Shown piece by piece: positions 53,817-64,000 of a stretch of DNA of 64,000 nt; positions within the stretch are counted from its first letter, which is position 1, and each line of letters starts with the position of its first letter. The translations under genes and the position numbers were made by a program. Origin of the DNA: Metopolophium dirhodum (taxonomy: Eukaryota > Arthropoda > Insecta > Hemiptera > Aphididae); the NCBI RefSeq assembly GCF_019925205.1, contig NW_026869896.1, positions 2,976,001-3,040,000 of the forward strand, given 5' to 3'. The notes below the pieces were generated by a model. That model did not search any database. It was not told where the DNA came from and worked only from the letters and a program-made list of their open reading frames with translations.

Positions 53817-56020
53817 ATTTAAAAACAACTTATGTTTTTTATTAAATTTGAAATGATGTACCCCAACAATGAATATGTTAATATCAACGTATTTATTGAC
53901 TTCTAAATTCTAGTTTTGCGTACAACTAATCTATTTATAGGTGAGTAATGTATTTGCAATTGTCTGAAGTCTTATTCAACAACAACTTATGTGTTTTTTT
54001 TATTTGAAATGATTTACCCCATCAATGAAAAATGTTAATACTAACGTAATAATTGAGTTCTAAATTCTAGTTTTTTGAATATCTAGTTTATGTATAGTGG
54101 ATAAATGTGTTTGCAATTGTCTGAAGTCTTATTCATCAACATATTATGTTTTTTTTTTAATTTGAAATGATGTACCCCAACAATGAATAACGTTAATATT
54201 AACGTAATTATTGAGTTCTAAATTCTAGTTTTGGGTTCAACTAATCTATCTATAGGTGACTAATGTATTTGCAATTGACTAAAGTCTTATTCATCAACTT
54301 AATATGTTTTTTATAAATTTGAAATTATGTAACCCAAGACTAAAAAATGTTCATAATAGCGTTAATATTGAGTTCTAAATTCTAGTTTTCTGATCATGTA
54401 GTTTATGTATAGTGGATAAAAGTATTTTCAATTGTCTGAAGTCTTATTCAACAACAACTTATGTTTTTTTTTTAATTTGAAATGATAGACCCCAACAATG
54501 ATTAATTTTAATACTAACGTAATAATTGAGTTCAAAATTCTAGTTTTCTGAATATCTAGTTTATTTATGGTGGATAAATGTATTTTCAATTGTCTGAAGT
54601 CGTATTTAACAACAACTTATGTTTTTTTTTTAATTTGAAATGATGTACCCCAACAATGAATATGTTAATATCAACGTATTAATTGACTTCTAAATTCTAG
54701 TTTTTTGAATATCTAGTTTATGTATAGTGGATAAATGTGTTTGCAATTGTCTGAAGTCTTATTCAACAACAACTTATGTTTTTTTTTTAATTTGAAATGA
54801 TAGACCCCAACAATGATTAATTTTAATACTAACGTAATAATTGAGTTCTAAATTCTAGTTTTCTGAATATCTAGTTAATTTATGGTGGATAAATGTATTT
54901 TCAATTGTCTGAAGTCTTATTTAAAAACAACTTATGTTTTTTATTAAATTTGAAATGATGTACCCCAACAATGAATATGTTAATATCAACGTATTTATTG
55001 ACTTCTAAATTCTAGTTTTGCGTACAACTAATCTATCTATAGGTGAGTAATGTATTTGCAATTGTCTGAAGTCTTATTCAACAACAACTTATGTGTTTTT
55101 TTTATTTGAAATGATTTACCCCATCAATGAAAAATGTTAATACTAACGTAATAATTGAGTTCTAAATTTTAGTTTTTTGAATATCTAGTTTATGTATAGT
55201 GGATAAATGTGTTTGCAATTGTCTGAAGTCTTATTCATCAACATATTATGTTTTTTTTTTAATTTGAAATGATGTACCCCAACAATGAATAACGTTAATA
55301 TTAACGTAATTATTGAGTTCTAAATTCTAGTTTTGGGTTCAACTAATCTATCTATAGGTGACTAATGTATTTGCAATTGACTAAAGTCTTATTCATCAAC
55401 TTAATATGTTTTTTATAAATTTGAAATTATGTAACCCAAGACTAAAAAATGTTCATAATAGCGTTAATATTGAGTTCTAAATTCTAGTTTTCTGATCATG
55501 TAGTTTATGTATAGTGGATAAAAGTATTTTCAATTGTCTGAAGTCTTATTCAACAACAACTTATGTTTTTTTTTTAATTTGAAATGATAGACCCCAACAA
55601 TGATTAATTTTAATACTAACGTAATAATTGAGTTCAAAATTCTAGTTTTCTGAATATCTAGTTTATTTATGGTGGATAAATGTATTTTCAATTGTCTGAA
55701 GTCGTATTTAACAACAACTTATGTTTTTTTTTTAATTTGAAATGATGTACCCCAACAATGAATATGTTAATATCAACGTATTAATTGACTTCTAAATTCT
55801 AGTTTTTTGAATATCTAGTTTATGTATAGTGGATAAATGTGTTTGCAATTGTCTGAAGTCTTATTCAACAACAACTTATGTTTTTTTTTTAATTTGAAAT
55901 GATAGACCCCAACAATGATTAATTTTAATACTAACGTAATAATTGAGTTCTAAATTCTAGTTTTCTGAATATCTAGTTAATTTATGGTGGATAAATGTAT
56001 TTTCAATTGTCTGAAGTCTT
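53817..56020 (+). repeat. 7-monomer (1,102 bp) HOR, two identical-length copies
   Basis: Class s markers at 53817, 54919 and 56021 give two units of 1,102 bp. Both contain the unusual GTTCATAATAGCG (near 54350 and 55452) in place of GTTCATATAAGCG, and two class r monomers each (54484/54799 and 55586/55901). One difference is CTATTTATAGG near 53932 against CTATCTATAGG near 55034. The unit is the 12-monomer HOR with five monomers lost. Confidence 0.85.
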
Positions 56021-59000
56021 ATTTAAAAACAACTTATGTTTTTTATTAAATTTGAAATGATGTACCCCAACAATGAATATGTTAATATCAACGTATTTAT
56101 TGACTTCTAAATTCTAGTTTTGCGTACAACTAATCTATCTATAGGTGAGTAATGTATTTGCAATTGTCTGAAGTCTTATTCAACAACAACTTATGTGTTT
56201 TTTTTATTTGAAATGATTTACCCCATCAATGAAAAATGTTAATACTAACGTAATAATTGAGTTCTAAATTTTAGTTTTTTGAATATCTAGTTTATGTATA
56301 GTGGATAAATGTGTTTGCAATTGTCTGAAGTCTTATTCATCAACATATTATGTTTTTTTTTTAATTTGAAATGATGTACCCCAACAATGAATAACGTTAA
56401 TATTAACGTAATTATTGAGTTCTAAATTCTAGTTTTGGGTTCAACTAATCTATCTATAGGTGACTAATGTATTTGCAATTGACTAAAGTCTTATTCATCA
56501 ACTTAATACGTTTTTTATAAATTTGAAATTATGTAACCCAAGACTAAAAAATGTTCATATAAGCGTTAATATTGAGTTCTAAATTCTAGTTTTCTGATCA
56601 TGTAGTTTATGTATAGTGGATAAATGTATTTTCAATTGTCTGAAGTCTTATTCAACAACATATTATGTTTTTTTTTTAATTTGAAATGATGTACCCCAAC
56701 AATGAAAAATGATAATACTAACGTAATAATTGAGTTCAAAATTCTAGTTTTCTGAATATCTAGTTTATTTATGGTGGATAAATGTATTTTCAATTGTCTG
56801 AAGTCTTATTTAACAACAACTTATGTTTTTTTTTTTATTTGAAATGATGTACCCCAACAATGAATATGTTAATATCAACGTATTAATTGACTTCTAAATT
56901 CTAGTTTTGCGTACAACTAATCTATCTAAAGGTGAGTAATGTATTTGCAATTGTCTGAAGTCTTATTCAACAACAACTTATGTGTTTTTTTTATTTGAAA
57001 TGATTTACCCCATCAATGAAAAATGTTAATACTAACGTAATTATTGAGTTCTAAATTCTAGTTTTGGGTTCAACTAATCTATCTATAGGTGACTAATGTA
57101 TTTGCAATTGACTAAAGTCTTATTCATCAACTTAATATGTTTTTTATAAATTTGAAATTATGTAACCCAAGACTAAAAAATGTTCATATAAGCGTTAATA
57201 TTGAGTTCTAAATTCTAGTTTTCTGATCATGTAGTTTATGTATAGTGGATAAATGTATTTTCAATTGTCTGAAGTCTTATTCAACAACATATTATGTTTT
57301 TTTTTTAATTTGAAATGATGTACCCCAACAATGAAAAATGATAATACTAACGTAATAATTGAGTTCAAAATTCTAGTTTTCTGAATATCTAGTTTATTTA
57401 TGGTGGATAAATGTATTTTCAATTGTCTGAAGTCTTATTTAACAACAACTTATGTTTTTTTTTTTATTTGAAATGATGTACCCCAACAATGAATATGTTA
57501 ATATCAACGTATTAATTGACTTCTAAATTCTAGTTTTGCGTACAACTAATCTATCTAAAGGTGAGTAATGTATTTGCAATTGTCTGAAGTCTTATACAAC
57601 AACAACTTATGTGTTTTTTTTATTTGAAATGATTTACCCCATCAATGAAAAATGTTAATACTAACGTAATAATTGATTCTAAATTCTAGTTTTTTGAATA
57701 TCTAGTTTATGTATAGTGGATAAATGTGTTTGCAATTGTCTGAAGTCTTATTCAACAACAACTTATGTTTTTTTTTTAATTTGAAATGATAGACCCCAAC
57801 AATGATTAATTTTAATACTAACGTAATAATTGAGTTCTAAATTCTAGTTTTCTGAATATCTAGTTAATTTATGGTGGATAAATGTATTTTCAATTGTCTG
57901 AAATCTTATTTAAAAACAACTTATGTTTTTTATTAAATTTGAAATGGTGTACCCCAACAATGAATATGTTAATATCAACGTATTTATTGACTTCTAAATT
58001 CTAGTTTTGCGTACAACTAATCTATCTATAGGTGAGTAATGTATTTGCAATTGTCTGAAGTCTTATTCAACAACAACTTATGTGTTTTTTTTATTTGAAA
58101 TGATTTACCCCATCAATGAAAAATGTTAATCCTAACGTAATAATTGAGTTCTAAATTCTAGTTTTTTGAATATCTAGTTTATGTATAGTGGATAAATGTG
58201 TTTGCAATTGTCTGAAGTCTTATTCATCAACATATTATGTTTTTTTTTTAATTTGAAATGATGTACCCCAACAATGAATAACGTTAATATTAACGTTATT
58301 ATTGAGTTCTAAATTCTAGTTTTGGGTTCAACTAATCTATCTATAGGTGACTAATGTATTTGCAGTTGACAAAGACTTATTCATCAACAAATTATGTTTT
58401 TTTTTAATTTGAAATTATGTAACCCAAGACTAAAAAATGTTCATATAAGCGTTAATATTGAGTTCTAAATTCTAGTTTTCTGATCATGTAGTTTATGTAT
58501 AGTGGATAAAAGTATTTTCAATTGTCTGAAGTCTTATTCAACAACAACTTATGTTTTTTTTTTAATTTGAAATGATAGACCCCAACAATGATTAATTTTA
58601 ATACTAACGTAATAATTGAGTTCTAAATTCTAGTTTTCTGAATATCTAGTTTATTTATGGTGGATAAATGTATTTTCAATTGTCTGAAGTCTTATTTAAC
58701 AACAACTTATGTTTTTTTTTTTATTTGAAATGATGTACCCCAACAATGAATATGTTAATATCAACGTATTAATTGACTTCTAAATTCTAGTTTTGCGTAC
58801 AACTAATCTATCTAAAGGTGAGTAATGTATTTGCAATTGTCTGAAGTCTTATTCAACAACAACTTATGTGTTTTTTTTATTTGAAATGATTTACCCCATC
58901 AATGAAAAATGTTAATACTAACGTAATTATTGAGTTCTAAATTCTAGTTTTGGGTTCAACTAATCTATCTATAGGTGACTAATGTATTTGCAATTGACTA

Positions 59001-59793
59001 AAGTCTTATTCATCAACTTAATATGTTTTTTATAAATTTGAAATTATGTAACCCAAGACTAAAAAATGTTCATATAAGCGTTAATATTGAGTTCTAAATT
59101 CTAGTTTTCTGATCATGTAGTTTATGTATAGTGGATAAATGTATTTTCAATTGTCTGAAGTCTTATTCAACAACATATTATGTTTTTTTTTTAATTTGAA
59201 ATGATGTACCCCAACAATGAAAAATGATAATACTAACGTAATAATTGAGTTCAAAATTCTAGTTTTCTGAATATCTAGTTTATTTATGGTGGATAAATGT
59301 ATTTTCAATTGTCTGAAGTCTTATTTAACAACAACTTATGTTTTTTTTTTTATTTGAAATGATGTACCCCAACAATGAATATGTTAATATCAACGTATTA
59401 ATTGACTTCTAAATTCTAGTTTTGCGTACAACTAATCTATCTAAAGGTGAGTAATGTATTTGCAATTGTCTGAAGTCTTATTCAACAACAACTTATGTGT
59501 TTTTTTTATTTGAAATGATTTACCCCATCAATGAAAAATGTTAATACTAACGTAATAATTGATTCTAAATTCTAGTTTTTTGAATATCTAGTTTATGTAT
59601 AGTGGATAAATGTGTTTGCAATTGTCTGAAGTCTTATTCAACAACAACTTATGTTTTTTTTTTAATTTGAAATGATAGACCCCAACAATGATTAATTTTA
59701 ATACTAACGTAATAATTGAGTTCTAAATTCTAGTTTTCTGAATATCTAGTTAATTTATGGTGGATAAATGTATTTTCAATTGTCTGAAGTCTT
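56021..59793 (+). repeat. 12-monomer HOR, further two copies (1,887 and 1,886 bp)
   Basis: Class s markers at 56021, 57908 and 59794 delimit two units. The first resembles 51930-53816, including the class b/c hybrid near 57035 and paired AATGATAATAC monomers (about 56707 and 57336, offset 629). The second has an altered class d: GCAGTTGACAAAGACTTATT near 58362 lacks the TA of GACTAAAG, and a class h-like ACAAATTATG front joins the d body. GAAATGGTGTACC is near 57941, 59827 and 62815. Confidence 0.8.
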
Positions 59794-62700
59794 ATTTAAA
59801 AACAACTTATGTTTTTTATTAAATTTGAAATGGTGTACCCCAACAATGAATATGTTAATATCAACGTATTTATTGACTTCTAAATTCTAGTTTTGCGTAC
59901 AACTAATCTATCTATAGGTGAGTAATGTATTTGCAATTGTCTGAAGTCTTATTCAACAACAACTTATGTGTTTTTTTTATTTGAAATGATTTACCCCATC
60001 AATGAAAAATGTTAATACTAACGTAATAATTGAGTTCTAAATTCTAGTTTTTTGAATATCTAGTTTATGTATAGTGGATAAATGTGTTTGCAATTGTCTG
60101 AAGTCTTATTCATCAACATATTATGTTTTTTTTTTAATTTGAAATGATGTACCCCAACAATGAATAACGTTAATATTAACGTTATTATTGAGTTCTAAAT
60201 TCTAGTTTTGGGTTCAACTAATCTATCTATAGGTGACTAATGTATTTGCAGTTGACTAAAGACTTATTCATCAACAAATTATGTTTTTTTTTAATTTGAA
60301 ATGATGTACCCCAACAATGAATATGTTAATATCAACGTATTTATTGACTTCTAAATTCTAGTTTTGCGTACAACTTATCTATCTATAGGTGACTAATGTA
60401 TTTGCAATTGACTAAAGTCTTATTCATCAACTTAATATGTTTTTTATAAATTTGAAATTATGTAACCCAAGACTAAAAAATGTTCATATAAGCGTTAATA
60501 TTGAGTTCTAAATTCTAGTTTTCTGATCATGTAGTTTATGTATAGTGGATAAATGTATTTTCAATTGTCTGAAGTCTTATTCAACAACAACTTATGTTTT
60601 TTTTTTAATTTGAAATGATAGACCCCAACAATGATTAATTTTAATAGTAACGTAATAATTGAGTACTAAATTCTAGTTTTCTGAATATCTAGTTAATTTA
60701 TGGTGGATAAATGTATTTTCAATTGTCTGAAGTCTTATTTAAAAACAACTTATGTTTTTTATTAAATTTGAAATGATGTACCCCAACAATGAATATGTTA
60801 ATATCAACGTATTTATTGACTTCTAAATTCTAGTTTTGCGTACAACTAATCTATTTATAGGTGAGTAATGTATTTGCAATTGTCTGAAGTCTTATTCAAC
60901 AACAACTTATGTGTTTCTTTTATTTGAAATGATTTACCCCATCAATGAAAAATGTTAATACTAACGTAATAATTGAGTTCTAAATTCTAGTTTTTTGAAT
61001 ATCTAGTTTATGTATAGTGGATAAATGTGTTTGCAATTGTCTGAAGTCTTATTCATCAACATATTATGTTTTTTTTTTAATTTGAAATGATGTACCCCAA
61101 CAATGAATAACGTTAATATTAACGTAATTATTGAGTTCTAAATTCTAGTTTTGGGTTCAACTAATCTATCTATAGGTGACTAATGTATTTGCAATTGACT
61201 AAAGTCTTATTCATCAACTTAATATGTTTTTTATAAATTTGAAATTATGTAACCCAAGACTAAAAAATGTTCATATAAGCGTTAATATTGAGTTCTAAAT
61301 TCTAGTTTTCTGATCATGTAGTTTATGTATAGTGGATAAAAGTATTTTCAATTGTCTGAAGTCTTATTCAACAACAACTTATGTTTTTTTTTTAATTTGA
61401 AATGATGTACCCCAACAATGAAAAATGATAATACTAACGTAATAATTGAGTTCAAAATTCTAGTTTTCTGAATATCTAGTTTATTTATGGTGGATAAATG
61501 TATTTTCAATTGTCTGAAGTCTTATTTAACAACAACTTATGTTTTTTTTTTTTATTTGAAATGATGTACCCCAACAATGAATATGTTAATATCAACGTAT
61601 TAATTGACTTCTAAATTCTAGTTTTGCGTACAACTAATCTATCTAAAGGTGAGTAATGTATTTGCAATTGTCTGAAGTCTTATTCAACAACAACTTATGT
61701 GTTTTTTTTATTTGAAATGATTTACCCCATCAATGAAAAATGTTAATACTAACGTAATAATTGATTCTAAATTCTAGTTTTTTGAATATCTAGTTTATGT
61801 ATAGTGGATAAATGTGTTTGCAATTGTCTGAAGTCTTATTCATCAACATATTATGTTTTTTTTTTAATTTGAAATGATGTACCCCAACAATGAATAACGT
61901 TAATATTAACGTTATTATTGAGTTCTAAATTCTAGTTTTGGGTTCAACTAATCTATCTATAGGTGACTAATGTATTTGCAGTTGACTAAAGACTTATTCA
62001 TCAACAAATTATGTTTTTTTTTAATTTGAAATGATGTACCCCAACAATGAATATGTTAATATCAACGTATTTATTGACTTCTAAATTCTAGTTTTGCGTA
62101 CAACTTATCTATCTATAGGTGACTAATGTATTTGCAATTGACTAAAGTCTTATTCATCAACTTAATATGTTTTTTATAAATTTGAAATTATGTAACCCAA
62201 GACTAAAAAATGTTCATATAAGCGTTAATATTGAGTTCTAAATTCTAGTTTTCTGATCATGTAGTTTATGTATAGTGGATAAATGTATTTTCAATTGTCT
62301 GAAGTCTTATTCAACAACAACTTATGTTTTTTTTTTTTATTTGAAATGATGTACCCCAACAATGAATATGTTAATATCAACGTATTAATTGACTTCTAAA
62401 TTCTAGTTTTGCGTACAACTAATCTATCTAAAGGTGAGTAATGTATTTGCAATTGTCTGAAGTCTTATTCAACAACAACTTATGTGTTTTTTTTATTTGA
62501 AATGATTTACCCCATCAATGAAAAATGTTAATACTAACGTAATAATTGATTCTAAATTCTAGTTTTTTGAATATCTAGTTTATGTATAGTGGATAAATGT
62601 GTTTGCAATTGTCTGAAGTCTTATTCAACAACAACTTATGTTTTTTTTTTAATTTGAAATGATAGACCCCAACAATGATTAATTTTAATACTAACGTAAT

Positions 62701-64000
62701 AATTGAGTTCTAAATTCTAGTTTTCTGAATATCTAGTTAATTTATGGTGGATAAATGTATTTTCAATTGTCTGAAGTCTTCTTTAAAAACAACTTATGTT
62801 TTTTATTAAATTTGAAATGGTGTACCCCAACAATGAATATGTTAATATCAACGTATTTATTGACTTCTAAATTCTAGTTTTGCGTACAACTAATCTATCT
62901 ATAGGTGAGTAATGTATTTGCAATTGTCTGAAGTCTTATTCAACAACAACTTATGTGTTTTTTTTATTTGAAATGATTTACCCCATCAATGAAAAATGTT
63001 AATACTAACGTAATAATTGAGTTCTAAATTCTAGTTTTTTGAATATCTAGTTTATGTATAGTGGATAAATGTGTTTGCAATTGTCTGAAGTCTTATTCAT
63101 CAACATATTATGTTTTTTTTTTTAATTTGAAATGATGTACCCCAACAATGAATAACGTTAATATTAACGTTATTATTGAGTTCTAAATTCTAGTTTTGGG
63201 TTCAACTAATCTATCTATAGGTGACTAATGTATTTGCAGTTGACTAAAGACTTATTCATCAACAAATTATGTTTTTTTTTAATTTGAAATGATGTACCCC
63301 AACAATGAATATGTTAATATCAACGTATTTATTGACTTCTAAATTCTAGTTTTGCGTACAACTTATCTATCTATAGGTGACTAATGTATTTGCAATTGAC
63401 TAAAGTCTTATTCATCAACTTAATATGTTTTTTATAAATTTGAAATTATGTAACCCAAGACTAAAAAATGTTCATATAAGCGTTAATATTGAGTTCTAAA
63501 TTCTAGTTTTCTGATCATGTAGTTTATGTATAGTGGATAAATGTATTTTCAATTGTCTGAAGTCTTATTCAACAACAACTTATGTTTTTTTTTTAATTTG
63601 AAATGATAGACCCCAACAATGATTAATTTTAATAGTAACGTAATAATTGAGTACTAAATTCTAGTTTTCTGAATATCTAGTTAATTTATGGTGGATAAAT
63701 GTATTTTCAATTGTCTGAAGTCTTATTTAAAAACAACTTATGTTTTTTATTAAATTTGAAATGATGTACCCCAACAATGAATATGTTAATATCAACGTAT
63801 TTATTGACTTCTAAATTCTAGTTTTGCGTACAACTAATCTATTTATAGGTGAGTAATGTATTTGCAATTGTCTGAAGTCTTATTCAACAACAACTTATGT
63901 GTTTTTTTTATTTGAAATGATTTACCCCATCAATGAAAAATGTTAATACTAACGTAATAATTGAGTTCTAAATTCTAGTTTTTTGAATATCTAGTTTATG
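59794..64000 (+). repeat. 6- and 13-monomer modules at the right edge (943, 2,044, 944 bp)
   Basis: Class s markers at 59794, 60737, 62781 and 63725 give 943, 2,044 and 944 bp. Private strings AATAGTAACG and GAGTACTAAATTC near 60643 and 63631, and CTATTTATAGG near 60851 and 63839, show a 19-monomer (about 2,988 bp) tandem duplication running off the window. CGTACAACTTATC lies near 60367, 62097 and 63356. GTGTTTCTTTTATTTG near 60911 is a private change. The last monomer is cut at base 64000. Confidence 0.8.

Larger units (their letters stand above)
1..64000 (+). repeat. 157-158 bp AT-rich satellite array, window-spanning
   Basis: The box CAATTGTCTGAAGTCTTA or a close variant recurs every 157 or 158 bases: at 3, 161, 318, 476, 633, 791, 948, 1106 and 1263, and in the same way to the end. 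All copies lie in the same orientation; the reverse complement of the box was not seen. One class-c monomer counts to 41 G+C in 158 bases, about 26% GC. About 406 monomers fit. Both window ends cut through a monomer, so the array continues on either side. No stretch over a monomer long lacks satellite sequence. Such pure, HOR-organised arrays are typical of eukaryotic centromeres and pericentromeres; that function is inferred here. The family was not recognised. Confidence 0.98.

Noticed and set aside
1..64000. CRISPR-like regular repetition
   Set aside because: The period is 157 bp with no unique spacers; the whole period is repeated sequence. No cas genes.
1..64000. Telomeric or subtelomeric repeat, rDNA spacer, or organelle/bacterial DNA
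   Set aside because: No short G-rich telomere units, no rRNA sequence and no coding genes were seen. A long single-orientation HOR satellite does not fit organelle or bacterial genomes.

Overview
The whole 64 kb window is one uninterrupted tandem satellite array. The monomer is 157-158 bp and about 26% GC (counted on one monomer), and roughly 406 copies run head to tail in the same orientation. I found no gene, RNA gene, transposon, inverted block or non-satellite interruption. This points to a nuclear eukaryotic genome, most likely centromeric or pericentromeric heterochromatin resolved by long reads. I do not recognise the monomer and cannot name the species. Centromere identity is inferred from monomer size, array purity and higher-order structure; nothing in the sequence proves it.

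Monomers share a frame: an opening box around CAATTG(T/A)CT(G/A)AAGTCTTA, a T-tract (usually 8-12 T) followed by AATTTGAAAT, a central AT-rich dyad (GTTAATAT.AAC), a conserved box TTCTAAATTCTAGTTTT, and one of two alternative tails. Tail A contains CAACTAATCTATCTATAGG. Tail B contains ATCTAGTTTATGTATAGTGG or a variant. About ten monomer classes can be told apart, and they recur in fixed orders as higher-order repeats (HORs).

Layout. (1) About 0.8-11 kb: a 24-monomer HOR of about 3.78 kb in three copies. The second copy is enlarged to 28 monomers by a 630 bp four-monomer tandem duplication, and the third switches early. (2) About 10.9-15.6 kb: an 18-monomer (2.83 kb) tandem pair. (3) About 7.1-15.6 kb is copied almost unchanged at 16.2-24.7 kb with an offset of 9,125 bp. 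(4) About 25.35-33.3 kb: another HOR copy, the last 2.5 kb of which is tandemly duplicated. (5) About 33.3-48 kb: a patchwork of short tandem duplications of 8, 9, 13 and 16 monomers. (6) About 48-64 kb: a different HOR domain of 6-, 7-, 12- and 13-monomer modules, with its own diagnostic monomer (GATAGACCCC) and without the left-hand class that carries GATATACC.

The window reads as a record of repeated unequal exchange. Large blocks duplicate in whole numbers of monomers, junctions lie in hybrid monomers, and shared private mutations allow several duplications to be ordered in time. Possible structural roles are T-tracts spaced one nucleosome apart and a perfect 16-24 bp palindrome in one monomer class. 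Coordinates of large blocks are hand-aligned and good to roughly 20-50 bp.
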